From the NCBI RefSeq assembly GCF_016859285.1, contig NC_053400.1:35167546-35231545 (forward strand): a DNA stretch of 64,000 bases, read 5' to 3'. A program made the position numbers and the translations under genes. Numbering within the stretch: position 1 is the first letter of the stretch; every line of letters starts with the position of its first letter. Source of the stretch: Xiphias gladius. Its lineage: Eukaryota > Chordata > Actinopteri > Istiophoriformes > Xiphiidae. The notes below the pieces were generated by a model that saw nothing but the letters and a program-made list of their open reading frames with translations, made no database searches and was not told where the DNA came from. This document shows positions 47,633 to 59,689 of the stretch, piece after piece.

Positions 47633-50600
47633 AAAAAAAGGTTAGAAACTGTGGTGTGTTTATACAGTAGTTCTTGACCTTGTTGTTGGCGACCAGCAGG
47701 AAAACCAAAACAGTTAAAAGCCAGTGCAGGAAAAAAATTCAATATGGATAACCAACATCATAATATCATGTTGACTGAAATCCAAGATGGTATCTAGTGT
47801 AACACTGAAAGGCTTGAGAAGTGTCCCATCTAAAGCAATTTTTTTGTCTCTTGGGAAAGTTACATCAATGAAAAAAGTAAGACCTGCACATACTGACTAC
47901 GAGAAACAAAATATATTTATTAAAAAAGACAACATTTAGATCCAAGTTGCACTTTGGTCTGGACAAAATGCTAAAAAATGGACACCACATCCATATTTTT
48001 AATTATACACACCAATAGGCCGAAAGGCTCTGTGGTGACAGGTGTGTTTAACCATCCAACCTGCCCAGGGTGAGAAACATCTCAAAGAAATGAATGATTC
48101 AAGAAGGTTCATCTCAAAGAGCAGAGCTACAAAGACAGTACATTAACATATCAACAGTATGTGAAAAATATAGTTATAAACTAGAAAAAAGGGGGATAAA
48201 CAGCCTCACACCTGTATGTGATAGCCGTATAATTATACCTCTTCAACTTTAAGATAGTTGACATCTAATGTGGAGTGCCTCAGGGGTCAACACTGGGTCC
48301 ACTGTTTCAGTTTAATCCACAAATAAAAAATAAGATACCAATCTTCATACCCTGTGAACTTAAACCCTGTTAATTCACTGGCTGAATGTATCACAGACAT
48401 AAACAGCTTCCTGCAGCTCAACAAGGAAAAGAAAAAAAATCCTTGTCCCTGAAAAGCATCACACAGTTCAGAAATCTGGCTGGTAACCTTGATTCAGAGC
48501 CACATCGCCAGCGTAACATAAGATGTAACCAGAGTAGAAGGTTTCTTTTCTCAGGCTGATACAACAACAGCAAGTACTCCAGAAGGTGTTGTGTTCTCAA
48601 AACTCCTAATTCAATTGACAAAATCACCAGTCAGCAAATCATCATCCAACAGCCGTCATTAAAATAAAAGCAGGTTTCCCTTATCACTTACAACAGCCAC
48701 AGTGAAGTGGCTGTGAGTATAGTGGAAATGAACTAAGTTCATTAACTCATTTACTGTACTTGAGTATTTCAAATTGGATGCCTTCTTCTACTTTTGCTCC
48801 ACTACATTTCAGAGGGAAATATTGTACTTTTTTCATTATCTGACAACTGGAGTTATGTAGTTTATTAGGTGGTGATGATGATGTGAAGAGGATGAAGGAG
48901 ACTCCGCTGACACCGTCTTGATTGCATATAAAGGTTTATTACAAAGAAGTACAGCGTCAAATCAGGCATCTGCAGATCTCCTCGTGAGAGGGTGTGCAGC
49001 CACTGAACCACTCTGAGAATCAGCCTTGATCACCGACTCTTAAATAAGGCAGTTGTCTTCCTGAAGACTGTCACTAACACATGGTTTCAGTCACAAAGCA
49101 TAAACTTCCTTTTCCAAACTGTGAGGCACCCTCTGAGGACCTTTGACCCAGGGCCTCTATGTAAACACAGCTCTACATATATGAAGTAAATTCAGTTGCT
49201 TTACAGACTCAGATTTTACTTTCAAATATATGATGAGCTTGGAAAATAGGATGTGTTATTATATTTTATAGTTTCTAATTTAAAACTTTCATATGATACT
49301 GTCTCTGTTATTGATTACAGATTGAAATAAATATCCAATAAAAAAAGAGTTATAAAAAATGTCAAATTTCAATCTTTCAGCATAGCTGGATTAACCTGTT
49401 TATTGCCTGGGAATATTAGACGGCCCCAAGTTTTCCTAAATTACAACCAACCAAACCAACCAACAGTTAGCCTGGGTCCTTTCAGTCTCTGGGGGTCTGG
49501 GGTCCCGGGACAGTGGTCCTGTTTGCCTGCTTGGTATTCCAGCCTCGCCAAAAGAAGTATATGGCAGTATAAAAGTATGGAGGTATAAAGTAGCTAAGAC
49601 TGTCTCTATCTGGACCAACTACAACATTGAAATCCTGCTCACATGTTAGCTCATCAGTAATAAGATTTCAGTAATATAATTCTGAGCATTACAGGTACAG
49701 GAGTATATTTACACTGCGGTATTTCTACTTTTACTTGAGCGTCTGAATACTTCTTCCACCGCTGCAGCGACACAGTTTTTGTTCCTCGTCATTCTAACAC
49801 ATCTGCACCATCACAGCGACCTACAGCCTGCTGAGTCTGAGTGTGTGATCACAACCACTACACACTGCCAGCACATTCAGCTGAACGACACCATGAGGTC
49901 AGCCTCTCTCTCTCTCTCTCTCGTTCTGCTGGTGTATACACGCCTCACTCGTCCTTATCTGAGGCCATGACCCAGAATCCCACTCTCATTGTTTTACACG
50001 TCACTGTGGGAGCTTTGTTTAAGTCTGTAAATGTCTCAGAGCAGAGCTGATGAGAGATAACCAGGAAAAGAACATACAGGCTGGTTGACAGTCAAACACC
50101 TGAACGACCCGCCCAGGTGACTTCCTGTCTGCATTTTGGAAGATCAACAGGATGATGGTAAAACCTCATACATGTCAACAGAACAGGAGCAAACGGGAGA
50201 GTCTTTCCAACAGGAAAGGAAATGTAATGATCTTTAATTGTTACTTTTAACTTTGACTTTATCAATCTATCATTTAAATGTCTATTGGATATATAATCCC
50301 CTTTTCAAAGGTATCAATTTCTAAATAGATTGTAAGTAAACACTATAAAACTTCATCATTATTGTGGTCGTTATTATTATTACACAATTTCAAAAAGCAA
50401 CATTTTATGTGCAGATACAAAACTTTATTCCCCAACATCTAAAATTTAAAAATCAACATTAAACAGTTGGGACGTCCTGATCAAGTTTTTAGGCCCCAAT
50501 CAAAATCTGAGTCCTCTAATATTGATTATCTGTTAACAGAGTCCCAAAGGCACTAAAACATGATCGTTACTGGTAAACCTGGTAGACCTGATAGACCTGG

Positions 50601-50951
50601 TAGACCTGTAGGCTTTTTCAGGAATTCACTTGTGTGTATGTCCTTGTGTGTGTGTGTGCACAATACAAATGAAAGTGGGACCCATTAGTCCAAGGTGCTA
50701 CTACTGGTACTGTTAAGTGGTCTGGACACAGCAGTGACGTTACCTGTTGTCTGTGTCACACAGCAGCTGAAAAATCTGTCAAACACCACAAAAACTACTG
50801 CCAAACACCTGGCTGCCCCGAGGGCTCAGATCCACCAATCACAGCCTGCGGCAGGGAACACACACCCACACACACACACACACACACTGTTCCAGAGAGT
50901 GTGCATGGGAGTGTGTGTAAGTGACCTTTCCTTCCAGTTCTTTTATTACAA

Positions 50952-50983
<32 letters not shown>

Positions 50984-52754
50984 GTATCCTTAAATGACTC
51001 GGAGATAAAGCCAGCAGTCTGTGCTGTCTAATTACAAAGCCACTGGGAGCTGCAGGTCTGAGCCAATCACTGAGAGACCCAGGAGACTCTGATTTCTGTG
51101 TGTGAAACATGAGACCCCCACCCCGCTTCAACACTAAATCCCTTCAGATACTCCTGTCCTCTTAAATCATTTTAAGCTGTTTAGAGTCATTTTGTCATTT
51201 AAGCAACTTTCCCACATCACTGCTGCCTCTGCTGCTGCTGCAGTTCAGTGATTTCCTAGAGGGCTGCTGGACAAACACCGCACATTCCTCCGCCACTCAA
51301 GCACACTCTGCCTCCAAATACTGAAGAAAACACTCACTGAGGTGAACTCACATGCTCTGCAGAATCAGCAGAACCGCAGAGAGTTTAAAGGAACAATCCA
51401 ACATTTAAGCCTCTCTCGATACGCCAGGTTTGAACCGGAGACATTAAACTCCTGAGAACGGGAGGACAAAGTGTGGTCAGTTTGCAAACACAGGTCATCT
51501 GGACACACCTGTGTACATCCTGTGTGCAACTCACAGGCCGAGACTGTGCCGACAGCGAGATGCAGTTAACAGGTACACCTGTTATCTCCGTGGTAAGGAT
51601 GTGACTCAGCATATGTGAAAACAAACCTGATCAAATGCCTGTTTTTCAGACTGAAAGCTACTAAACGATGTTAATGTCACTTTATTAAATGAGTTACAGG
51701 GACCAGAAGATGTTGTAGCCTGATCTTTATGAGAATAAATGAAATGAAATATAAATCTGGGATGAGAAAAATATAAAAGACTCCCCTGCTCTCTCACTGC
51801 CTTCAGGAAAAAGGAAAAATACTTCACCCTCCCGACAACAACTTTCACGACTTACACTCGCTGATTCATTTTCATTACAGTGGTGATATCTGATATCCAA
51901 TAAAAACACGAAGCTTCACTTTACCTTCACACTAACTCAGTATTACACATAACGTTAGACTTCATTCTGGTTTAAACTCGACAGAGACATCACGCTGACC
52001 GAAAGCTCTCCCATCTCTGAAAGCATCAGAGATCATTTTACAGTAAACGCTGCTTTAATAAGTCCACCACGTCTTCACACGTGAAGAGTTTACAGAAGGG
52101 TGCATTCAGGTGCAACATAATGTTACCGACCTGTTGGAGCGTTTGTGTATTCGCTGCCCATCAGCCACAGACACCAGGCTCATACACTTTTTTCCTGGGA
52201 AGAACTGTGACACTACAAAGTCAGTTAATGTAAAAAAATTGAGTGACCCTCCTTCACTCTGAGGTCTCTGTCAGAGTGAAGACCCCCCTGACTTTGGCGG
52301 CTGCTGCACCAAATATAAAAACACTCCCCGACCTGCTCCTTTCCTAGGACAATGACATTTTGGGACCAGAGAGACTGAAGGTCCTAGCCATGTTTAGCCT
52401 AGCTTAGCACAAAGACTGGATGCAGGGGGAAACTATTAGCTTAGCTCCTTCAAAAGAGAACAAATCCACCTTCCAACTCCACAGCCTTCTGATTTATCCG
52501 ACTCGGAACACGAGGGTCTGGCTCCAGCAACCAGTCTTTACCTTTGAGGCCCAGCTTGGCCTTGGTGTCCAGCAGGGCCTGTTGGACTTGCTGTGGCTGG
52601 GTGATGTCCACCTGGAGGAGTGTGAGGTGGGGGGAGCAGGTCCTCTGCAGCTCTCTGGCTCCGTCTCCTGACAGATCCAATACTGTTGCAAACACCTCAA
52701 AGCCAAGAGCATCCAGACGCTTCGCCGTTGCATTCCCAAAACCAGAGTCACATC
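41846..52754 (-). CDS. hsd11b2: 11-beta-hydroxysteroid dehydrogenase type 2 (exons 2-5; first exon not found)
   Basis: An ER-membrane, NAD+-dependent short-chain dehydrogenase that oxidises cortisol to cortisone. In fish it also makes 11-ketotestosterone. Coding exons found, minus strand: 52754-52542, 47561-47376, 45654-45517, 42255-41846, with consistent phases. SDR features in order: cofactor loop [11 protein letters not shown], catalytic Ser in ISSPAG, and catalytic YGASK. MEVNFFG, SPAGD and [10 protein letters not shown] with PRAL near the C-terminus match HSD11B2 better than HSD17B2 as I recall them. The N-terminal membrane segments and first Gly of the cofactor loop would lie on an exon right of 52754. 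An Asn run near the C-terminus is unusual. Confidence 0.88.
42785..42860. repeat. Short dispersed repeat with ZNF143-like motif, copy 2
   Basis: AAAAACACTGGATCCTACAT continuing into TTCCCACAATGCATC matches 2690-2724. It lies in hsd11b2 intron 4. Confidence 0.45.
43955..44090 (+). mobile_element. LINE reverse-transcriptase fragment with YADD box
   Basis: One frame reads [20 protein letters not shown], then [18 protein letters not shown], the polymerase active-site motif and following helix of non-LTR reverse transcriptases. Stops follow. It lies in hsd11b2 intron 4, antisense to the gene. Confidence 0.7.
44340..44430. repeat. Unnamed dispersed repeat, copy 2 of the 7.0-kb element
   Basis: TGTCTGCAGGTATTCCTCTC then AGGCTGCATACAGCC and GTGAAAGGCAAAA match 7010-7110. 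Confidence 0.45.
44625..44770. repeat. ACTTTTACTT-type teleost repeat
   Basis: GATACTTTAGGTACATTTTG, then TTACTTGAGTAAAATTTTGA and TAAATACTTCTGGCTC are standard blocks of a common fish repeat. It lies in hsd11b2 intron 4. Confidence 0.55.
45517..45654 (-). CDS. hsd11b2: hsd11b2 coding exon 4
   Basis: Encodes [20 protein letters not shown], then [19 protein letters not shown] and PSAYKT. It holds the catalytic Tyr and Lys (YGASK). The acceptor is TATTTTCAG and the donor GTAACA. Confidence 0.94.
47376..47561 (-). CDS. hsd11b2: hsd11b2 coding exon 3
   Basis: Encodes [20 protein letters not shown], then [18 protein letters not shown] and [15 protein letters not shown] and the catalytic Ser are present. 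The acceptor is CATGTCTGCAG with a TG tract just upstream; the donor is GTGCGT. Confidence 0.94.
47584..47628. repeat. (CA)n microsatellite just upstream of hsd11b2 exon 3
   Basis: About 22 CA units on the plus strand, TG in the sense of the gene, ending some 22 bases before the exon 3 acceptor. Confidence 0.97.
48230..48700 (+). mobile_element. L2-like LINE reverse-transcriptase fragment
   Basis: [11 protein letters not shown] (the RT thumb-side motif) is read near 48270. Decayed stretches follow: [18 protein letters not shown], and a block resembling SHIASVTK...SRRFLSQ. The order matches L2 reverse transcriptases, with frameshifts and stops throughout. It lies in hsd11b2 intron 2. Confidence 0.65.
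48715..49770. repeat. ACTTTTACTT-type teleost repeat, split by a likely solo LTR
   Basis: GTACTTGAGTATTTC and CACTACATTTCAGAGGGAAA at 48750-48830 and TTTCTACTTTTACTTGAGCG with GAATACTTCTTCCACC at 49720-49765 are the two ends of one known fish repeat. Sequence at 48870-49169 interrupts it. Confidence 0.55.
48870..49169 (-). mobile_element. Probable solo LTR
   Basis: On the minus strand this 300-bp block starts TGTGTTTACATAGAGG and ends in CA. It holds a TATA-like CTTATTTAAGAG and an AATAAACC signal close to the 3' end, as LTRs do. It interrupts an older repeat. No clear target duplication was found, and the family is unknown. Confidence 0.45.
50640..51000. repeat. Simple-sequence cluster in hsd11b2 intron 2
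   Basis: Short (TG)n at 50648-50660, (CA)n at 50868-50888 and a C10-12 run followed by (CA)n at 50951-50980. No coding signal. Confidence 0.7.
52542..52754 (-). CDS. hsd11b2: hsd11b2 coding exon 2
   Basis: Encodes [20 protein letters not shown], then [16 protein letters not shown] and [20 protein letters not shown], ending LGLK plus one base. It carries the Rossmann cofactor loop and the DIT acidic residue. The acceptor is TACCTGCAG and the donor GTAAAG. It begins two bases into a Gly codon, so an upstream exon must exist. Confidence 0.92.
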
Positions 52755-55100
52755 CTGCAGGTACACAGAGACAGACTTATTATCAGCTCTTTCTAGAAAC
52801 TGCCGTCTCTTTACTGGTGATACCATGCTCACCATAGAGACAGAGCTAAATACAAACTCCAATCAATAAAATAATCACACAAATAAAGATGACATTTCTC
52901 TGATGTTGCTCCAGTTCCACCGAACCCCCACCTGTCCCGCAGCTCCTGCCCGTGAGCAGTGGGGCAGTACTCAAGTGCAACATGAGGCAGTCACGTTGAC
53001 TTCGACCATCCTGTGTTAACTGGGCTGTCTACTTCAGTCACAGCCACAGAAGAAATCAGGGGATTTTTGGAAGCCAAAAAAGCAGCAGAAATGTCTCTAC
53101 AACAAATCAAAGGGGGGTGGGGGCATTGACGATTCAAAATGCCAGAGATCATGCTGCCACCACAGAGAAACTGGAAAAGCAGTTGATTGTATATGAACAT
53201 AATTTCTAGTAGACGCGGCTGACCAGACACATACCAACACTTAACACCACGACTGTTGACGAAAAATTGTAATGAAACCCCCACAGCAAACACAAACCTC
53301 GGCTAGAGTTCAGGAACACCCACCCAGATACCCACCTCAAATAAGAGTCTGGAAATTATTTTAAAAATATCCAGGTTTTTTATCATCCATGGAACTGAAT
53401 CTGTCTATCTGAAGGGGCCTGTTCCGTGTAGATTATTGATTTTACAGTGTAACTAGAGCAGATTTTTGCCTGATTTTACAGTGTAAGTGGAGCAGATTGA
53501 TGCCTGATTTTACAGTGTAATTTGAGCAGATTGTTGCCTGATTTTACAGTGTAATTTGAGCAGATTGATGCCTGATTTTACAGTGTAATTTGAGCAGATT
53601 GTTGCCTGATTTTACAGTGTAACTGGAGCAGATGGTTGTCTGATTTTACTTTGTAACTAGAGCAGATTGTTTTCTGATTTCACATTGTAACTAGAGCAGA
53701 TTGTTTTCTGATTTCACAGTGTAACTGGAGCAGATTGTTGCCTGATTTTACAGGGTAACTAGCAGATTGTTGATTTTACGGTATAATTGACCTACAAACA
53801 GTCAGTCTGTCATGTTCCCTCAGAAGAAATTGATTTCCGAACTGGAATCAGACTGATTTTCTCGCTCTCTCGACAGGAGGGCAAAAAGAATCAGTTTGGA
53901 TCAGTGTGATTAGGTTTAATCTGAGGATCAGATCACACTGGTCACCTGCATTGTCTCAAACAGAGCAGACATGACAGTAACATAATCCTGTTCCTTCAGC
54001 AGCTCTTATCAGCTCATCGGCCAGCTGATTTTTGGATGTTTGGTAATAGTCTGAGAGCTGCTGTCAGTGCAGGTTTGGACAGAGAGTGGTGTGATCTGGC
54101 ATCAGTTCACTGCTGCCTCTGCTTTGTTACATAAAAATATCAGCAGAAATGGAGACAATGATAAATATCAGAGTTGTAATTTACTGCCTCAAAATTTGAA
54201 GGGTACGGTTAAGATCTTTCTGTAGAGGAGCAAATTCAGTTTTAAGAGTTCTTTTCACTCACAGGAGAAAAGTAAATCGACAGCAGTTTTTATGGATCAA
54301 GTTCAATTTTGATGAACTTTGACATGTGTTACCCGTCAAAGAAAACCTAAAATTTGGAGATCGAAGAAAAATGTCGACCAAAGTTGTTATTTCTGTCAGT
54401 TGACTTATAACAACCTGTACAGCAGCTAACATCTCTTCCACACTGTAAGATGTTTTTCTGTTGCTATTTTTTAACCAGCCATCTATGTAGAAAGATGAAG
54501 TCCCCATTTCTTAATCCTCCATACAAAGCTCTGATTGAACGTCGCTGAGCAGGACAGCAGACCTATTTGAATGGGAGATGTAGATTGTGATTCAGGGGTG
54601 TGGAACTGTAGCAGCAAAACTTTTGAGTGTACTGAGCAAAAGGGAGTTATATTTCTTGTGATTTAAATCTTTTATAAGAAGAAGATTCTGATATTTTATG
54701 TGTCAAGGCACAACCTGTCCTCTGTGCTGCCCTTTGACAGAAATAAAGCATGTCTGAGCAGTTCAGGTCTCATGTCAAGACGGGACGTCAACCACTTCAG
54801 CTTATTGGTTTTCACCTTAAATTCCCCTTCTCCTTCAATCAATTAAAAAGAAACTGACAGTAACACAAATCAGTATATTATGTACATTATCATGTTGTTG
54901 CAGCTCTTCATTGAAGCTCTATAGTTTTTCCATGTTGTTATGGAAATATTCCACGTCTCCCCATAATTCAATGTTACTGATTTGGAATCTCTGCTAGAAT
55001 TCAAAATAAAGCTCTGAAAGTTAAATGAAGCTGGGACAAAAAACATGAGACTATAAAGCTGGAGCCACTGGAAGGACTGGCAAAGATTAGAGGTGAAAAA
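52755..55100. other. hsd11b2 intron 1 or upstream region, no exon found
   Basis: Exon 1 of hsd11b2 (hydrophobic N-terminus ending in an ITG-type motif with a phase-1 donor) was searched for from here to the right edge and not found. Apart from the 34-bp minisatellite, nothing is recognised. Confidence 0.5.
53434..53790. repeat. 34-bp minisatellite
   Basis: About ten tandem units beginning GATTTTACAGTGTAACT and ending AGCAGATTGTTGCCT, with point changes and one shortened unit near the right end. Confidence 0.93.
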
Positions 55101-56700
55101 AATCTCCAAACCAAATTCTCCATTCTGTGGTGTCGTAGACCTCATCCTCTGTTGAGGGATGGTTTCTCTACTTTAACGTAGATTGCCTCCTTCACTCCTC
55201 TTTCAAACCACCTGTCCTCCCTATCCAAAACGTGTAGGTTGTTGTCCTTGAAGGAGTGTCCCTGATCCTTCAGGTGTATGTCAACTGCTGAGTTTTTACC
55301 TGAGGAGTTGGACCTCCTCTGTTGAGCCAGATACACCAGATTCGTTTTCTTGTGTTTGGGTGTGCTGTCTTTGGGATGGATGGATCACTTTCTGTCTGAG
55401 TGTGTTGCTGGGTTTGAAAAACACAGGGATATGGTGCGTGTTGAGGATCCTCCTGAGTTTCTCAGATACACCAGACTCGTACGGGATGATAATATGGTTG
55501 CGCTTATTCTACTTTTCTTCACCACCAACAGTGTTGGTGTTCTTCCTGGACGTTGTGGCTGTTTTCACAAAGATCCAGTTAGAGTATCCACAAGCTTTAA
55601 GTGCATCCTTCAGGTGTTTGTGCTCCTTCTCTTGGGCCTGGGCCCTAGTTGGCACATTATCAGCTCAGTGGTGAAGTGGGTGTTCACAGTCAAAGAGTCA
55701 GTACTGGTCTGTATGTGTGGTTTTTGGTTTTGTCTTCTTCAGTCCAGGAAAGCCAAGCTGTTGTTCCTGACTTCCTCTTGTGTAAATGTGATGTTACTGT
55801 CCACTGAGTTGATGTGTTCTGTGAAGCCTTGTACTTCCTGGGTGTTAATTTTTCACTCATGTGTTGGCCACATATCTGAACCAGTGGCTCAGTGCTGTTC
55901 CTCTGAAGGAGTTCTGTGCCCTGTTTCTACCTCTTCCATGCAGAATTTGGCCAGAATGGGAGGTATTGGTGAGCTGATGGAACAGCCATGATTTGTCTGT
56001 GAAACCCCCTGTTATACTGGAAATAGGTGGTGTTCAGACAGAGGTCCTGCAGTTTGCATATCTGGTCTGGGCTGAGAGGGTGGATTCTATTATTGAGGGT
56101 GCTGTCATGTAGCAGTCATTGCCTTATGGTTTCCACTGCCTCCTTAGTTGGGATGGATGTAAACAATGAAGTTATGTTATAGGACACCATGGTGTCATCT
56201 GGGTCCAGTTCCAATCCTGCAACCTTGTTCACAGTCACGTCACAGCCTTCCTTTCCTGGATGGTGAGGTTGGAAGGTGGTGTCTTTGCATTGGAAAGGGC
56301 TGCTCATGCTATCTACCTGAGCTGTTCTGCCTCCATTTCTGTTAGATTGTTTTCCTTATGGCTGATTCTGTTGCTGTGATGGGGTCAACTATTGGTAAAT
56401 GTTGTGGTGTTATGGCAAAGTTTAATGCTTTGGCCAGGACGTTTTTCTGTTTTTCTTTGGGTCAGTTTCATGTCCTACAGTCTCTTACCCCATCTGTCAT
56501 ATGTTTCATCCTGTGTGGAATTATCATTCTTTTGCCACCAGGTAAGCTCTTCTGTTTTCGTAGTGTTGTTAGCTTGTGACTGCAAGATTTGGAATTTCCA
56601 TGTCTGTCTTTCGTTCCTCCTGACGTGTTGAGATACTTGTGCTTTCTTGGTGAATTCAGCGACCTTCTCAAAGTCTGCACTGGGCAGATGTGATGTCAGT
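55100..56700 (-). mobile_element. Penelope-like retroelement remnant (RT plus GIY-YIG nuclease)
   Basis: Minus-strand translation shows, in order: MVSYNITSLFTSIPTKEAVE (about 56200-56130), ICKLQDLCLNTTYFQYN (about 56060), FTEHINSVDSNITF and EVRNNSLAFLD (about 55830-55750), HKHLKDALKACGYSNW (about 55600), and the C-terminal endonuclease part SGKNSAVDIHLKDQGHSF with REDRWFERGVKEAI (55300-55170). RT fused to a GIY-YIG domain in this order is diagnostic of Penelope-like elements. Stops and frameshifts break it in several places, so it is inactive. It would lie in or upstream of hsd11b2, in the same orientation. Confidence 0.88.
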
Positions 56701-56874
56701 TTCTGGAGCCTTAAAGTTATTGCAAACAGTTCTTAAAGGTTCCCCAACTTTAGTTTATGACTGACAAACCCTCAGTCTGTACAAAGACAGTGTTGGAACA
56801 AAGTGTGTTACTTCACCCTCTGATGCATTATAGGACAACGCTGTACTGCAGTACGTAGGACTGTATATTGGTAT

Positions 56875-57357
56875 CAGAGTGGTGAGGAAAAGACAAGTAA
56901 CAGAACAAGACACACTGGTTGGTTGGAGGTTCTTCCTACAGAAAGATAATGACCCAAAACATTAGAGAGAATGGAACGAGATGGTAGCTTCACCTGATGG
57001 GAGACCTGTACAGTCTCCAGACCTAATGCCCATGGAGCTGGTTTGGGATTCTGGACAGAAGGTGAAAGCAAAGCAACCTGCAGGTGCAACACATTGATGG
57101 GAACTTCTGCAACAGTGTTGGGATGAGCTGTCTGAACAATGTTTGATTTCCATTGTAGAAAGAAACGTCAGGAGTGAGTTCAGCTGCTGGATGAGTCAGA
57201 AATTTAGATTCAATTTAGTTCAACAGGAAGATTCATGATTCCTTTTTTAAAAAAAAACCCCAGATTTAATTTCAGAAACACTGAGACACTGAATTATGTA
57301 AATTTAAATAACAGCTTGAAAAATAGAGGTGTCCCAAAACTTTTGACCCATAGTGTA
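56875..57357 (+). mobile_element. Tc1-like transposon fragment, 3' half
   Basis: FFLQKDNDPKH, then VQSPDLMPMELVWDSGQK and WELLQQCWDELSEQCLISIV are the second and third catalytic blocks and C-terminal region of Tc1 transposases, with in-frame stops. The right end GTCCCAAAACTTTTGACCC resembles a Tc1 terminal repeat. The left half is missing. Confidence 0.85.
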
Positions 57358-57379
57358 CATATATATGTATATACAGTAT

Positions 57380-57440
57380 ATACATCAATCAGCCAAAACA
57401 TTAAAACCATTAACTGGGTTTCAATATTGTGGCTGATTGG
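57380..57440. mobile_element. Tiny palindromic MITE remnant
   Basis: ACATCAATCAGCCAAAACAT and, inverted, ATTGTGGCTGATTGGTGT flank about 25 bp. These ends belong to a fish Tc1/mariner-type MITE family; the body is almost fully deleted. It follows a TATATA-rich stretch. Confidence 0.5.
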
Positions 57441-57942
57441 TGTATTTTTGCTAGTGAATCATGAATATTGTTGTGGACAGTGAAGGTCTGAAGGTTTGAT
57501 TGTGAAAGTTGTATGAGCTGATTTTTTATTTTTGAACTTTTTTTTGGTTATGTTTGAAAGGTTTCAGCAAACTCTGAAAACATGCAGAGAAACAAACAGT
57601 AGAACCGTTTGTGTTCACACATCCACATATGTTTTCCCAGAAGGACGCAGAGTCCCTCAGAAACAGCCGCCATGGGGATCTGTCACGTACCCTGCAGCTC
57701 CCCCAGTTTCCCAGAAGTCCCCGCACCTACAACCTGATCCTCCGTGGTACTCGCTGTTCCGTTTTTTCTTTTTGTGCGGCGGGTGTCTGAAAGAGCTATG
57801 CTGGCGAGAGCGTGGAGGCGTTGGCATGCTGCCTCACTCCTTGTCCTTGGAGGGTTTCCAGAGTCACGTCCCGAGAAGAAAGATAGAGTGAACACTGGCT
57901 CCAGAAATAAATACCACTGCTCTGCTCCACATTACAGAACCA

Positions 57943-57946
<4 letters not shown>

Positions 57947-58034
<88 letters not shown>
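57947..58034. repeat. (CA)n microsatellite, about 44 units
   Basis: An uninterrupted CA run. Confidence 0.98.
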
Positions 58035-58036
<2 letters not shown>

Positions 58037-58117
58037 TACACTGCTTTCACATGCCAGCCTGGCAGATATATTTCTGAGCTCTATTTCATTGTTGTGAACA
58101 GTTTGACAGCCGATAAC

Positions 58118-58183
58118 ATAGGGGTGGGGGTGGGTGGGGGTGATTGAAGGTGTGTGTGTGTGTGTGTGTGTGTGTGGGGGGGT
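58118..58183. repeat. G-rich and (TG)n tract
   Basis: GGGGTGGGGGTGGGTGGGGG at 58121-58140 is followed by (TG)n and another G run. Four or more G-runs close together could form a quadruplex. Confidence 0.8.
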
Positions 58184-59689
58184 CTATTTGCTCTCACACT
58201 CAAACAAAACTGACACAAACCAGTGGAGCAGGTCTTAAAATCCTTCAGCAGAATAAAAAGGTACCTCCAGAGTTTTTAAAAGGAGCCTTGCAGACCACAC
58301 ACTGTCCCACATTCTTCATCCTGTCCATCGCTGACCTCTCACAGCAAGTCCCCATTTTTCGCACTGGAGGTATGGACTCCAGTTTAAGAAAGACTGACAG
58401 AGATGGAGTCGATCCTGCTAACTCTGACTGATGAACACTAACACCACCCGGCTGTACACAGCTGTCGGGCCCCTATAAGGACAACCAGGGTTTCTCTCTG
58501 AAACACAAGCTGACAGGAACATCCACAGTGTAAATGGATCGTTAAAGCAGAAGATTCATCTCCATAAAGATGACAGTTTTGGGTTGCAGCTGAAACCACG
58601 TTATCACTGCAGAAGACGGATCTAGCTCTTAGGAAGAACGGCGTTACATAACGTGGCTGAGGCACCAAAAGGCCCCTCAGATGAAGAAATAAACGTTGAT
58701 CTGTCCAGAGATAAATGAGTGCTGAGAGATGTACGAGGTCAAAAACACACATCTGTCTCTGGGTGGAGGCCTCAGAATCTGCACACAGCAATTCCACCCT
58801 CACAGAGAGAGATCAGATTATTCACAGGTTGGCTTTATAAACAGGAGGGCTTACTCTGTGCCCCGTCATGACATGGAATTTAATTTTACTGACTGATTGG
58901 AAACATTAATAGTACATAAGTAAGAAAAAGATTGATTTCTTTAGCACTTTTCAAAACAAAAGTAACTGAGTGCTTCACAATAAAAGCATTTAATGTTAAA
59001 CAAGAAGCATCAAGTCCTTGAAGAAAACCTGCTACATTGTGCAGGTGAGAGGAAAAGCTGTTTTTGATTTTGAATGTTTACAAAATGTTCCAAAAACATG
59101 TTTTCACTTTGTCAATACGGACTATTGAGTGTAGACTGATGGGCAAAAATTGAAATTTTGTCCATTTAAAATTAAATCTACAACACAGTAAAGCGAAGGA
59201 GTCTGATAACTCTCTGAAGCCGCTGTACACTGCTGCACGAAGTTAGGTTTGTTTTTGGTTGGACCGCAGCCACAGCATGGCCAGCCCTGTAAAGGCGAAT
59301 GTCCCTGACTGACTAAATGACTGACTGAGTGATATAGTTACACCATTGGTCAGTCAAATGCTGCATGACTGAGTGCTGACGTTACACCATTGGTTGGCCG
59401 GTCCAGTGTTCATTTGATACTGACTATATATTACCCGAATATGGGAGACGCCAGTCAACATTTTACTAAAAAAGATTCAGTATGGTGGGAGGAGAGAAAC
59501 ATGTCTGCTGCTGTGTCTGAAAGGTCAGAATGTCTTTTTATCCAGCAGAGATACCCCTGGAAGTCATCATAGCATCACATTTCTTCTTAATCACTGCTGT
59601 CAGAAGAGAACTTTATCATTGTTTTATCAACATTGAGGAATTTAACCAGAAGGTGGATGTGTGGGTCACAAAGTGTTCAAGAGATTCAA

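Noticed and set aside
55350..55991. 213-residue plus-strand open frame
   Set aside because: It is the antisense shadow of the Penelope-like element, whose family motifs are on the minus strand.
57665..57760. Exon-like minus-strand stretch VVGAGTSGKLGELQG ending at a GTACGT donor
   Set aside because: No family match and no neighbouring exon in phase; it does not fit the missing hsd11b2 exon 1.
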